Shown: positions 8,779 to 18,178, counted from the first letter of the stretch. The stretch is 64,000 nucleotides of DNA from Stenotrophomonas sp. SAM-B (GCF_013387485.1 NZ_JABBXB010000002.1:630405-694404); one strand, 5' to 3'. Program-made: numbers and translations. Notes: generated from the sequence alone by a model not told the origin.

Positions 8779-9093
8779 ATGTTGAATGCGTCCGTGTTGT
8801 CCGTTGCATCCGTTGTCCCCGCCGAGCTGGACCCGGCGGTGCAGAGCAGTGACGGCGCAATTCCCGTCGCCCTGCCTGACGCCCCCGCGGTGCCTGCCAC
8901 CCCGCTGCAGGGGCGCGACCTGATTGAACGGCTGGAGCAACTCGCCCGGCAGGAACTGGCGCAGCTGGCCAGGCATCCCGCGCACGCTGTTGCCGCCCTG
9001 CCCTCCGCCATCGATCCCGCCATCGCTGGCTTGGCGTGGGACCTGGGTTTGAGCGGTGATGTGCTCGAAGAAGCGGTAGGTCCTCGCGGCTGA
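8779..9093 (+). CDS. Hypothetical 104-aa protein (doubtful)
   Basis: An open frame from ATG 8779 gives a 104-aa Ala/Pro/Leu-rich product with an amphipathic middle (LIERLEQLARQELAQLA) and no recognised domain, signal peptide or membrane segment. Third codon positions are mostly G or C, as in real genes here, but in DNA this GC-rich long open frames are common on both strands. No clear ribosome site precedes the ATG. It is the only plausible gene in the 600 bp between the chemoreceptor gene and the 468-aa protein; otherwise I see nothing in that stretch except the GC hairpin. Confidence 0.33.
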   Translation: MLNASVLSVASVVPAELDPAVQSSDGAIPVALPDAPAVPATPLQGRDLIERLEQLARQELAQLARHPAHAVAALPSAIDPAIAGLAWDLGLSGDVLEEAVGPRG

Positions 9094-9283
9094 GCGCCAG
9101 CGGGTCGCATCTGCCGCGACTGCGACCACCGGCGCTACCCGCGTCTGTGGGAGGGCTCCACCCATGGACGGGCGGTTGATCGTTTACGAAAAGTTGCATC
9201 GACATCAGCACTGGCCACCACCACACTGCGGGCCTCCTCAGCACTGACGGAAGCCTGATGATGGGCACCGCCCCGCTCCGCCG

Positions 9284-10690
9284 ATGCGCCGCGATCGCTT
9301 CCCCCGGACCGAGCGCATGCGTGCTTCGATGACACCTGGCTGCTGGCAGGAACTGCTGGCGCACGAAGATGAGCCCCGCGTCGACTGGACGGCAACCGCC
9401 GCGGAAGCGCTCCAGGCGCTGCGCGCTGGCTGGGCAACCTGGTATCCCGTCGTCGCGGACCCACTGCTGGACAGCGTGGCAGCCGATCTGGGCGACGCCA
9501 GCGGTGATATCTGGGCCGGCCGGCTGGGTCAGACATGCACCGTCCTCGGACTGTGGCTGTACCTGCTTGAGCGTGGTGACGATCAGTACCGCCTGCTGCT
9601 GATCCGGCCCGACGATCTGGACGCCATCGCGGCGTTGGTGACAGGTCAGGGCTTGACGATGTCCTGCTTGATGGAACCCGGCTTCCGGTTCGGCCAGACC
9701 ACACCGACGGTCCCTGCTGGCCCGGCCCTTGAGGCTGACACCCTGGACATCGCCGTCTCTGCAGACGCGCTGTCCGCCACAACCACACTGGTCAGCGGAC
9801 GGCATGCCTCGGACGCGACCGGGCGGTGGCTGGACCTTGCCGCCTGGCCGCCGCGGATCGGGCCACCGGGTCCGACCTGCGAAAACGCGCAGTGGTCTGC
9901 CAGCGGGGAGATCTGCGTCGCAGACGTCACGCTTCCCGGGATGACGGATAGTGGTCTGCGCTACGCCTTCCGATCACCCCGCCTGGATTTCCAGTGGCGA
10001 CTGCTGCCGGTGCCGCGCTCCAAGAAAGGCCGGCCTGAGCGCATCTGCGTACACGGTTTCGTCGGCGAGGACCTGTTCCTGCTCGGTATACGCAGAACGT
10101 GGCGGATAACCGGATTCGGCTGCCCGTCACCCCTACGCTGCGAAGACGTTACGCCCGGCGTTCGGGAGCTGGGAGGCAACGCGGTGATTCAGCTTGATTC
10201 CGGCGGTGGACTGATCGCACTGGGTGGCCGATTCCACACCTGGCATCCGGGCTGTCTGGAGCCAATGCCCATGGGCTTTCCATCGGAGGGTCTCGGGGTG
10301 ATTCCGTGGGTTCCGCTCGGCGGCGACCGGTATGGCTGGGTGCAACCCTGGCGGAAGCGCATTGTGTGCATCGATGTCTCGACGGGAGACACAACGCACG
10401 TGGCTGTACCTGGACTGCTGGACGGTGCCGCACTGCATCCCTGCCCATCAGGATGGTTGGGATTGACCGATGCCGGCCGTGTCACTGGTACCACCGGGGT
10501 GCTCCGGTTCTGGAATCCACAACGCAACCTTTGGCGCCGCATGCCGCGCGGAAGCTTGGGAGGCGCGGGTGCGGAATGGATCAAGGTCACGCCGACCGGC
10601 GAGGTGCTGGTTGGCAGTCACGATTGCATCCGAAATCTGGGGGGGTTCGCCTCGTTGATCGAACGGATGGAGCCGATCACGCCGGATTGA
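9284..10690 (+). CDS. Unrecognised 468-aa protein, possibly with a C-terminal beta-propeller
   Basis: I do not recognise this protein. It has no signal peptide or membrane helix and should be cytoplasmic. The first part is helical and Trp-rich (AGWATWYPVVADPLL). From about residue 200 it is strand-rich with spaced repeats of Gly-Gly, Trp and short hydrophobic strands (GGLIALGGRFHTWHPG, GDRYGWVQPWRKRIVCIDV, GVLRFWNPQRNLWRR), which suggests propeller-like blades. Third-position base use looks less GC-biased than in neighbouring genes. The start is uncertain: ATG 9284, 9317 and 9329 are all in frame and none has a good ribosome site. It stands alone between a non-coding stretch and a minus-strand gene, typical of accessory DNA. 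Confidence 0.7.
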   Translation: MRRDRFPRTERMRASMTPGCWQELLAHEDEPRVDWTATAAEALQALRAGWATWYPVVADPLLDSVAADLGDASGDIWAGRLGQTCTVLGLWLYLLERGDDQYRLLLIRPDDLDAIAALVTGQGLTMSCLMEPGFRFGQTTPTVPAGPALEADTLDIAVSADALSATTTLVSGRHASDATGRWLDLAAWPPRIGPPGPTCENAQWSASGEICVADVTLPGMTDSGLRYAFRSPRLDFQWRLLPVPRSKKGRPERICVHGFVGEDLFLLGIRRTWRITGFGCPSPLRCEDVTPGVRELGGNAVIQLDSGGGLIALGGRFHTWHPGCLEPMPMGFPSEGLGVIPWVPLGGDRYGWVQPWRKRIVCIDVSTGDTTHVAVPGLLDGAALHPCPSGWLGLTDAGRVTGTTGVLRFWNPQRNLWRRMPRGSLGGAGAEWIKVTPTGEVLVGSHDCIRNLGGFASLIERMEPITPD

Positions 10691-10717
10691 CCGTGCGTCG
10701 ATCATGCGAGCCACTTG

Positions 10718-11245
10718 CTAAGCCGGAGGCGTGCCACTGCGCTCGCGCGAGACGATTCCGGAGAAGATTCCGGCGCCGATCGCCGCGAAGCCAAAGGCGA
10801 AGAGGTGCTTCACCGGAACAATGAAAGTAATCAGTGTTTTGAGCGAATACGGAATCGAGGGTGAGGCCAGCAGATAGCTGCTGCGCTCATAGACCCCCTC
10901 CAAGCCTGTGTAGACAAGAGATGCGGACGCGATTAGAAGCACCCCAGTCGTCGCCTTGTAACGGTCGCTATGACGACCGCGCCGCCGGTACAGCAGGATC
11001 AGCATCGCCACGTTCGTTATGAACGAGAAGATGCCGAAGTAGATCAATTCATCCACGACCAGAAAGGCCACAGGAGGGAGCTTTCGATCAAGCTCAACCC
11101 ATATGCCGCATGCGATCAGTGAGACCGTCATCGCCCACTGAACAATCGCGAGCTCCTTGCGGTTGCTGGCGTGGCTGAGCCACTCGTTCAGCCAGTTCCA
11201 TAGCCGCGGTGGCAGTGTCGGCTCAGGCGGCGCGGGGTCACTCAA
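10718..11245 (-). CDS. Four-helix integral membrane protein of unknown function
   Basis: The 175-aa product has four predicted membrane segments, at about residues 33-52, 61-86, 99-119 and 136-165, with a short Arg-rich loop (YRRRGRHSDRYK) between the second and third. I do not recognise a family. The start is a TTG at 11243-11245 whose last two bases form the TGA stop of the upstream PAS-GGDEF-EAL gene (TTGA overlap), implying translational coupling and a shared mRNA with that cyclic-di-GMP enzyme. If TTG is not used, the next in-frame Met is at residue 39, which would cut into the first helix, so the TTG start is favoured. Confidence 0.72.
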   Translation of the reverse strand: MSDPAPPEPTLPPRLWNWLNEWLSHASNRKELAIVQWAMTVSLIACGIWVELDRKLPPVAFLVVDELIYFGIFSFITNVAMLILLYRRRGRHSDRYKATTGVLLIASASLVYTGLEGVYERSSYLLASPSIPYSLKTLITFIVPVKHLFAFGFAAIGAGIFSGIVSRERSGTPPA

Positions 11246-14025
11246 ACGACATGCACCAGGGCCGGCGGCTCACCGGCACGCAGCGATGACACCCCCAGCT
11301 TCAACCACTGCGCCAGATCGCGCGGCGCCAGCGGACGGGAGTACAGGTAGCCCTGGATCTCGTCGCAGCCCTGGCGGCGCAGCATCGCCTCTTCCTGCTC
11401 GGTCTCCACGCCTTCGGCGACGACTTTCATGCCGAGCGCGTGGCCCAGGTGCACGATCGCCTGAGTGACTTCGGCGGTGCCGGCGTCGTGCAGCATGCCC
11501 TGGACGAAGCTGCGGTCGATCTTCAGGCGGCCGACCGGGAAGCGGTTGAGGTAGTGCAGGTTCGAGAACCCGGTGCCGAAGTCGTCCACCGCCAGCGGCA
11601 CGCCGTGGCGCTCAAGGACATCGAAGCAATGCCGCAGCACTTCGGTGTCGCGGATCAGGGCGGACTCGGTCAGCTCCAGCTCGAGGCGCTGGGGTGGCCA
11701 GCCGTGGGCGTGGCAGATATCGATCACGCGCTCGGCGAAGCCGCGGTCGCGCAACTGCACGGCCGAGACATTGACCGCCACGCGGTCGAACTTCAGGCCG
11801 GCGGCGTCCCACGCGGCGGCCTGGCGGCAGGCTTCGGCCAGCACCCAGTCGCCGATCCGCACGATCTCGCCGCACTTCTCGGCAATCGGAATGAACTCGG
11901 CCGGGCTGCAGTAGCCGATGCCGGGACGATGCCAGCGCAGCAGCGCCTCGATCGCCGGGGGCTGGTCGTTCTCGGCATGCAGCAACGGCTGGTAGGCCAG
12001 GGTGAACTCTTCGCGTTCGATCGCGCCCAGCAGCGCGTGCTCGATCTCCAGCTTGCGCTGGATCTTGGCCAGCGCGTCCTGGCTGTAATACTGGTAGGTA
12101 TTACGCCCGGCTTCCTTGGCCGCGTACATCGCCGCATCGGCGGCGCGCAGCAGTGATTCGAAATCCTGGCGGCTGTCGTCGAGCATCGCGATGCCGACGC
12201 TGGCACCGACCTTCAGCGTGCTTTCCCCGCGGTGCAGCGGCTCGGCCAGCGAGGCGATCAGTTTGCGTGCCACGTGGCCGGCATCTTCCGGCGCCGCGAG
12301 GTCACGCAGCACGACGATGAACTCGTCGCCACTGAAGCGGCCGAACAGATCGTTGTTGCGCAGGCTCTGGTGCAGCCGCGAGGCGGCCGCCTTCAGCAGC
12401 GCATCGCCGGTGGCGTGGCCGAAGGTGTCGTTGATGGTCTTGAAGCCGTCCAGATCGATGAACAGCATCGCCAGCGGGCTGCCGCGATCGCGGGCTTCCT
12501 CGATGGCGTCGGCGGTCTGCTCGCGCAGCAGCATCCGGTTGGGCAGGCCGGTGAGCAGATCGTAATGGGCCAACAGCTCGATGCGCTCGTTGGCCTCGCG
12601 CTCGCGGGTGATGTCACGGAACAACACGACGAAGCGGGTCGGCAGGCCGTCGCGCCTGTCCAGTTCGATCAGCACCTGGACCCAGATGCGCAGCCCGGAC
12701 TGGCGGTAGAAGCACAGATCCAGCTGCTCGGGCAGCCCGCCGTCGGCGATGCGCAGCAGGGCCGCCTCGAAGGCGTCGCGCGAGTCCTGGGTGTAAAGGC
12801 CCAGCGCCTGGTCCAGACTGATCGGCTCCTTGCGCAGCCCATGGATGCGATAGCACTCCTCGGTCCACTGCATGTGGCGGGTGCCGACCTCGATCTCGCA
12901 GCCGCCGATGCGGCCCAGCGCGGAGACCCGGTTGAGCAGCTCGGTGCGCCAGCGGATCAGTGCGTCGGTCTGGTGTTGTTCGGTGATGTTCTGGACCTGG
13001 CCCAGCAGCCGCTGGATGCGTCCGTCGGGGCCGATCAGCGGCTGCATCCACACGCGCAGGTGCAGCGCGCCCGTGCCACGGACCAGCTCAAGCTCCAGCG
13101 TGGTCGCCGCGCCATCGCGCCACATCCGGCGCCAGGCGCCGCGCAGCCGTCCACGCGATTGCGGCTCCAGCTGCCGCAGCCAGTGACGTCGGCCGTGCAT
13201 GGAATCTTCGCCCATCTCCAGCAGCGCCCGGAACTCGGGCGACCACCAGAACCGGCGTGCTTCCGGATCCCACGACCAGCTGCCCATGCTGGCGATGCGC
13301 TGGGCTTCGCGCAGGTGCACCTGCTGCTCGCGCAGCTGGGCTTCCATCTGCTTCTGGGCCTGGATGTCGGTATGGGTGCCGACCATGCGCAGCGGCTGCC
13401 CGTCGGCGGTGCGGGTCACCACCCGGCCGCGGTCCAGCACCCAGCGCCACCCGCCGTCCGGATGGCGCGCGCGGAACTGGGCGGTATAGGCGTCGCTCTC
13501 GCCGCGCAGGTGCGCGTCCATCGCCATGCGCACCGTCGGCTGATCATCCGGGTGAACGTTCTCCAGCAGCGCGCTGACGCCCTCGGCGCGGACATGGGAG
13601 TCTTCCACGGGCTGGCCGTCCCAGCGTCGTGAGCGGCGCACGCTGTCGCTGGGCAGGTCCCAGTCCCACAGGCCATGCCCGGCATGGTCCAGCGCCACTT
13701 CCCAGCGGCTGCCCGCATAGGCGGCGACCGGCTCGGGCACGCTCAGGGTGAAGGCCAGCAGGTGCCCATCCGGATCGTGCACGGCGCGCATCCACCCATC
13801 GAACCGGCCGCCGGGCCCACCGGGAAGCTGGCAGGGCACCAGGCCGCCGTCGGCGGCGAGCAGGCGCAGGTCTTCCAGTACCTCGCCGTATGCAGCGATC
13901 GTGGCCGGCAGGCCATGCTCGCGCGCGGCCGGGTTGGCGGCGATCGGACGACCGGCACGGTCGAGGATCACCAGCGCCGAGGCCAATGGGTGCTGCAGCA
14001 GACTCGCGATAATCCCTTGGTCCAC
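11242..14025 (-). CDS. Multi-PAS GGDEF-EAL cyclic-di-GMP enzyme
   Basis: A cytoplasmic protein of about 927 aa. Successive PAS/PAC modules occupy roughly 5-475 (four can be made out, with PAC-like ends such as GTHTDIQAQKQ, GQVQNITEQHQ and FRDITREREANE), then GGDEF at about 485-650 and EAL at about 660-905. The GGDEF signature is SGDEF with an RNND inhibitory (I-site) motif five residues before it, so cyclase activity is possible but not assured. The EAL domain keeps the catalytic set: IEALLRW, NVSAVQL, ELTES, DDFGTG, KIDRSF, AEGVET and QGYLYSRP. It is therefore probably a phosphodiesterase controlled by PAS ligands. GTG 14025 has a GGAG site nine bases upstream and is preferred to a TTG at 14055 that has none. 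Its stop overlaps the membrane-protein gene. Confidence 0.93.
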   Translation of the reverse strand: MDQGIIASLLQHPLASALVILDRAGRPIAANPAAREHGLPATIAAYGEVLEDLRLLAADGGLVPCQLPGGPGGRFDGWMRAVHDPDGHLLAFTLSVPEPVAAYAGSRWEVALDHAGHGLWDWDLPSDSVRRSRRWDGQPVEDSHVRAEGVSALLENVHPDDQPTVRMAMDAHLRGESDAYTAQFRARHPDGGWRWVLDRGRVVTRTADGQPLRMVGTHTDIQAQKQMEAQLREQQVHLREAQRIASMGSWSWDPEARRFWWSPEFRALLEMGEDSMHGRRHWLRQLEPQSRGRLRGAWRRMWRDGAATTLELELVRGTGALHLRVWMQPLIGPDGRIQRLLGQVQNITEQHQTDALIRWRTELLNRVSALGRIGGCEIEVGTRHMQWTEECYRIHGLRKEPISLDQALGLYTQDSRDAFEAALLRIADGGLPEQLDLCFYRQSGLRIWVQVLIELDRRDGLPTRFVVLFRDITREREANERIELLAHYDLLTGLPNRMLLREQTADAIEEARDRGSPLAMLFIDLDGFKTINDTFGHATGDALLKAAASRLHQSLRNNDLFGRFSGDEFIVVLRDLAAPEDAGHVARKLIASLAEPLHRGESTLKVGASVGIAMLDDSRQDFESLLRAADAAMYAAKEAGRNTYQYYSQDALAKIQRKLEIEHALLGAIEREEFTLAYQPLLHAENDQPPAIEALLRWHRPGIGYCSPAEFIPIAEKCGEIVRIGDWVLAEACRQAAAWDAAGLKFDRVAVNVSAVQLRDRGFAERVIDICHAHGWPPQRLELELTESALIRDTEVLRHCFDVLERHGVPLAVDDFGTGFSNLHYLNRFPVGRLKIDRSFVQGMLHDAGTAEVTQAIVHLGHALGMKVVAEGVETEQEEAMLRRQGCDEIQGYLYSRPLAPRDLAQWLKLGVSSLRAGEPPALVHVV

Positions 14026-14175
14026 GCCCTGTAACTCCGATAACGCACCCGACAACCGGGGAACGCAATCGTTAACGGCGGGCGCTGCGGATTATTGAGT
14101 TCCCTCGCGCCCTGCATCCTCACCCGGGGCAGGTAAGATGACGCTTGCCTTGTCCGATTGGCCCCGCCCTGCCCC

Positions 14176-16281
14176 ATGTCCACCCCTTTGCCAGGCCCTT
14201 CCGAACGCGCTGCCGAACCCCCTCTCGCCCGCGATCTGCGCCGCGACCGGTGGCGCGTGGTCGTGGCCTACCTGGTCCTGGCCCTGGTCTGGATCCTGTG
14301 CAGCGACGCGGCGGTCAAGGTGGTGGCCGGTGATCTGCAGACGGCCGCGCAGTGGCAGACCATCAAGGGCACGTTCTTCGTGGTCGCCAGCGCCGCACTG
14401 ATCTATCTGCTGCTGCGCCCGCTGGCCCAGCACGTGCTGCATACCCACGCGCGGCTGGAGCATTCGGAAACGCGCCACCGGCAGATGTTCGAGGGCAACC
14501 CCGGCCCGATCCTGGTCTATGACCTGGAATCGCTGGCGATCCTGGACGTCAATCCGGCTGCCGCAGGGTTCTTCGGTTTCAGCCGCGAGGCCTTCACCGC
14601 GATGCCGATCACCGCGTTGTGGCCGCCCGGCCACGAGGCGATGCTCGAAGCCAAGCTGGAGCATATCCGCGCCCATCCCGAGCAGCTGTGCGTGATCACC
14701 GCCGATCTGCGCCTGAGCGATGGCAGCACACGGCGCATGGAGATGCGCAGCAACTTCATCGATTACGGTGGCCGCCGCGCGCGCCTGCTGATCGCGATCG
14801 ACCGCACCCGCGAAGACCAGGCCCTGCTGCGCCGCGACCAGGCCCTGGCCCGGGTCGAGGAAGCGCACGAAATGGCGCGCATCGGTGCCTGGGAGATCGA
14901 CCCGGCCACGGGCCTGGGCCGCTACGCCAACCAGGTCTATCGCCTGCTCGGCCGGCGCCCGCCCGAGGCCCGGCGCTGGCACCGCTTCGACGAGCTGCTG
15001 GTCCCGGCCGATCCGGCCACGGCGGCGCTCAGCGAACAGCTGCTGCAGGAGATGAGCTCCGGCGAGCCGGTGCAGATCGATGTGCTGCTGCCGCTGCTGG
15101 CGATGGACGGGCGCGCCCTGATGGTGCACCTGCGCGCGGAAAGCGGCCAGGATGATGCCGGGCGCCCGCGGGTGCTCGGCACGCTGCAGGACGTCACCGA
15201 GCGCGAGCAGTCGCGGCGCCTGCTGCGCGAGCGCGAAGAACAGTTCCGCGAGCTGGTACGGGTGCTGCCCGACGGCGTGGTGATCCTGTCCGAAGAGCAC
15301 GTGCTGTATGCCAACGCGTGCGCGGCCACCCAGTTCGGCTATGGCCACAACACATTGCTGGGCGAGCCACTGGCCGCACTGGTCACCGCCGATGATCTGC
15401 CCCGCGTGCGCGCCCAGCTGTTCGCGCAGTTGCCGCCGCAGAGCGCGGGGGCTGGCGAGGTGATCGGCATGCGGCGCTTCAACGGCCACGCCTTCCAGGC
15501 CGGCCTGGCGGTCGGCGACGTGCGCTACGGCGGGCGCGACTGCAAGCTGCTGATCGTGCGCGACCTCAGCGAGCCCGAGCGCATCCGCGAGGCGCTGGAA
15601 ACCAGCAACCGCGAGCTGCAGGCCATGGCCGGGCGCCTGTTCTCGCTGCAGGAAGACGAGCGCCGGGCCATCTCGCGCGATCTGCACGACGACATCGGCC
15701 AGGCGATCACCGCGATGAAACTGTCCGCGTATGCCGCGCAGGACGAGCAGGATGCCGCCCGCCGCGACGAGGACCTGGCCCAGATCATCCAGTTGGCCGA
15801 CGCGACCGTCGGCAAGCTGCGCGACATCTCCACCCTGCTGCGCCCACCGCAACTGGACGCGCTGGGCCTGGAAGCGGCCCTGCGCTGGCAGGCCGGCGTG
15901 CTGTTCCGCTCGGCGGCGATCGAGCTGCTGCCGGATATCCAGTCGCTCCCGCGGCGGCCGGCCGGCGACATCGAACAGGCCTGCTTCCGCATCGCCCAGG
16001 AAAGCCTCACCAACGTACTGCGCCACGCACGCGCCAGCCAGGTCAACCTGCACCTGCGCGATGTCGACGACCATGGCCTGCACCTGCAGGTGCGCGACGA
16101 CGGCGAGGGCTTCGACCCGGACGGCCCGCGCGGGCTGGGCCTGATCGTGATGCGCGAACGCGCGCAGAGCGTGGGTGGCACGCTGCGCATCGAATCGGCG
16201 CATGGTGCCGGTACCCTGATCGACCTTTACCTGCCGTACCGCGCCACCGGCGCGACGGCTCACGACGCACTGGAACACTGA
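14176..16281 (+). CDS. PAS-domain sensor histidine kinase of the NarL-partner (HisKA_3) type
   Basis: A 701-aa inner-membrane sensor. Two membrane helices (about 28-44 and 67-86) enclose a very short outer loop. Three PAS modules follow (about 105-475), then a HisKA_3 dimerisation domain with phosphoacceptor H504 in SRDLHDDIGQ, and a HATPase domain with the N-box region QESLTNVLRHA and G-boxes DDGEGF and GLGLIVMRERA. Such kinases pass phosphate to LuxR/NarL-type regulators. No regulator gene is adjacent, but one of that class lies at 41227-41859 in the flagellar block. ATG 14176 (MSTPLP) was chosen over an ATG six codons upstream. The gene stops 4 bp before the next one, so the two are likely co-transcribed. 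Confidence 0.92.
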   Translation: MSTPLPGPSERAAEPPLARDLRRDRWRVVVAYLVLALVWILCSDAAVKVVAGDLQTAAQWQTIKGTFFVVASAALIYLLLRPLAQHVLHTHARLEHSETRHRQMFEGNPGPILVYDLESLAILDVNPAAAGFFGFSREAFTAMPITALWPPGHEAMLEAKLEHIRAHPEQLCVITADLRLSDGSTRRMEMRSNFIDYGGRRARLLIAIDRTREDQALLRRDQALARVEEAHEMARIGAWEIDPATGLGRYANQVYRLLGRRPPEARRWHRFDELLVPADPATAALSEQLLQEMSSGEPVQIDVLLPLLAMDGRALMVHLRAESGQDDAGRPRVLGTLQDVTEREQSRRLLREREEQFRELVRVLPDGVVILSEEHVLYANACAATQFGYGHNTLLGEPLAALVTADDLPRVRAQLFAQLPPQSAGAGEVIGMRRFNGHAFQAGLAVGDVRYGGRDCKLLIVRDLSEPERIREALETSNRELQAMAGRLFSLQEDERRAISRDLHDDIGQAITAMKLSAYAAQDEQDAARRDEDLAQIIQLADATVGKLRDISTLLRPPQLDALGLEAALRWQAGVLFRSAAIELLPDIQSLPRRPAGDIEQACFRIAQESLTNVLRHARASQVNLHLRDVDDHGLHLQVRDDGEGFDPDGPRGLGLIVMRERAQSVGGTLRIESAHGAGTLIDLYLPYRATGATAHDALEH

Positions 16282-16285
16282 GCTC

Positions 16286-18037
16286 ATGTGGAACCCTTCT
16301 CTGCCCCTGGTCAGCATCGAAGATGCCCCGCCCCGCCTGGGGGCCGGCAATCCCGAACTGCAGGCGATGGTGACCGAAGCCGCCTCGGGCGGCACGCCGC
16401 TGATGCTGATGCACGTGGATATCGACCACTTCGCCTCGGTCAACGAGAACATGAGCGCCGAGGTCGGTGACCAGGCGCTTGTGCTGGTCGCCCAGCGGCT
16501 GCAGCACCACCTGCGCGGCCGCGGCAAGCTGTGGCGGCATGGCAGCGACGAGTTCCTGCTGGCGGTGCCGCGCACGGCGGACATGCCGCTGCCGGAGGAC
16601 CTGGCCGAGGAGATCCGCCAGCAGCTGGAGCTGCCCCTGTCGGTGTTGCCGTACACGCTGTTCATGACCGGCAAGCTGGGCGTGAGCCTGTGCCCGGAGC
16701 ATGCCACCGGGGTGTCGCGCCTGCTCGACCATGCCGAGGACGCGCTGTACCAGGCGGCCCGCGAAGGCGGCAACGCGGTGCGCATCCATGCGGTGGACAC
16801 GCCCTCCAGCGCGCACAGCGAGAGCATCATCGCGCGCCAGATTGTCGACGCGATCCCCAATGGCGAGCTCAAGCTGCGCTACCAGCCGCTGGTCAGTGCC
16901 CGCGACGGCCACGTGGTCGGCATGGAGGCGCTGCTGCGCTGGCAGTCCCCGACCCTCGGCATGCTGGTGCCGGAGCGCTTCATGCGCACCGCCGAACGCC
17001 TGGGCATCATCGTGCAGATCGGCACCTGGGTGCTGGAAGGCGCGCTCAAGCAGGCCAAGCTGTGGCGCGACCAGGGCTTCGATGACTTCACCATCGCGGT
17101 CAACGTCTCCACCCTGCAGCTGCTGCGGCCCAACTTCTTCGCCGAGGTGATGTCGCTGATGCAGGCCGCCGGCGTCCCGGCACAGATGCTGACGCTGGAG
17201 ATCAACGAAAGCGCACTGACCAACAACGTCAACTTCGTCCACGAAACCCTGGTCAACCTGCGCAATGAAGGCATCAGCCTGAGCCTGGACAACTTCGGCA
17301 CCGGCGACTCCAGCCTCAGCGCGCTGGTCCGCTATCCGGTGGACAAGCTCAAGATCGACCGCAGCTTCATCAAGAGCGCGCCCGCCGGCAACCGCGAAGC
17401 GGCCATCGCGCGCGCGATCATCGCCATGGGCCACCAGCTGGGCATGACGGTGATCGCCAACGGGGTGGAATCGCAGGCACAGCTCGGCTTCCTGCGCCGC
17501 AACGACTGCGATGTGTTCCAGGGCTACCTGTTCGGTGAACCGATGTCGGCCGATGCGGCCGGCATGACCCTGCGCCGGCGCTACCTGCGCCCGGAGGCCT
17601 TCGCCGAGACGCGTCCCGACCGGACGCTGCTGCTGCTGGACGACGAAGAGAACGTGCTGCGCTCACTGGTGCGCCTGTTCCGTCGCGATGGCTACCGGAT
17701 CCTGGCCGCGGGCAACGTGCGCGATGCGTTCGACCTGCTGGCGATCAACGACGTGCAGGTGATCCTGTCCGACCAGCGCATGAGCGACATGAGCGGCACC
17801 GAGTTCCTGGGCCGGGTGAAGATGCTCTATCCGGATACGATCCGGCTGGTGCTGTCCGGCTACACCGACCTCAACACGGTGACCGACGCGATCAACCGCG
17901 GCGCGATCTATCGCTTCCTGACCAAGCCGTGGAACGACGACGAACTGCGCAAGCACATCCACCAGGCGTTCCGCACGCATGAAGAACAGCGGCGTGCCAA
18001 CACCGCCCCGGTGGCTGCCGCGCCGACCGCCGACTGA
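16286..18037 (+). CDS. Degenerate GGDEF-EAL protein with a C-terminal receiver domain
   Basis: A 583-aa cytoplasmic protein with GGDEF at about 35-170, EAL at about 185-420 and a response-regulator receiver at about 445-560. The cyclase motif is HGSDEF rather than GGDEF. The EAL domain keeps MEALLRW, NVSTLQL, EINES and KIDRSF, but DDFGTG reads DNFGTG and AEGVET reads ANGVES, so metal binding or catalysis is probably lost. The receiver is intact, with acidic LLDDEEN, phosphoacceptor D496 in LSDQRM, LSG and TKPW. The domain order is unusual because receivers normally come first. It may bind cyclic-di-GMP as an effector rather than turn it over. It follows the histidine kinase by 4 bp, so phosphorylation by a nearby kinase is plausible. 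Confidence 0.92.
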   Translation: MWNPSLPLVSIEDAPPRLGAGNPELQAMVTEAASGGTPLMLMHVDIDHFASVNENMSAEVGDQALVLVAQRLQHHLRGRGKLWRHGSDEFLLAVPRTADMPLPEDLAEEIRQQLELPLSVLPYTLFMTGKLGVSLCPEHATGVSRLLDHAEDALYQAAREGGNAVRIHAVDTPSSAHSESIIARQIVDAIPNGELKLRYQPLVSARDGHVVGMEALLRWQSPTLGMLVPERFMRTAERLGIIVQIGTWVLEGALKQAKLWRDQGFDDFTIAVNVSTLQLLRPNFFAEVMSLMQAAGVPAQMLTLEINESALTNNVNFVHETLVNLRNEGISLSLDNFGTGDSSLSALVRYPVDKLKIDRSFIKSAPAGNREAAIARAIIAMGHQLGMTVIANGVESQAQLGFLRRNDCDVFQGYLFGEPMSADAAGMTLRRRYLRPEAFAETRPDRTLLLLDDEENVLRSLVRLFRRDGYRILAAGNVRDAFDLLAINDVQVILSDQRMSDMSGTEFLGRVKMLYPDTIRLVLSGYTDLNTVTDAINRGAIYRFLTKPWNDDELRKHIHQAFRTHEEQRRANTAPVAAAPTAD

Positions 18038-18051
18038 AAGGCGCGCGGCCC

Positions 18052-18169
18052 GGTAGTGCCGGCCGCTGGCCGGCTCCAAGGGATAGCTGATGTCTGCGAG
18101 GAGCCGGCCAGCGGCCGGCACTACCCATGTCCGATCGCTGCGAGGAGCCGGCCAGCGGCCGGCACTACC
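18052..18169. repeat. Cluster of three GTAG-type REP elements
   Basis: Three copies of the same 26-base unit: 18052-18077 on plus, 18100-18125 and 18144-18169 on minus. Each begins GGTAGTGCC and contains the GGCC-GCTGGCC palindrome. The first two face each other across 22 bp and could pair into one long hairpin. They sit between the converging receiver-protein and histidine-kinase genes, where they may also end transcription. The GTAG head is characteristic of Stenotrophomonas REP families. Confidence 0.88.
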
Positions 18170-18178
18170 CGTGTCTTA

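Noticed and set aside
6622-9805. Long minus-strand frames opposite hflD, the chemoreceptor gene and part of the 468-aa gene
   Set aside because: The plus strand has recognisable proteins with ribosome sites and a promoter; the minus frames cross gene borders and resemble nothing.
18052-18169. Evenly spaced palindromes that might suggest a CRISPR array
   Set aside because: There are only three units, they are in mixed orientation, and they match REP structure. Spacers are of unequal origin and there are no cas genes.
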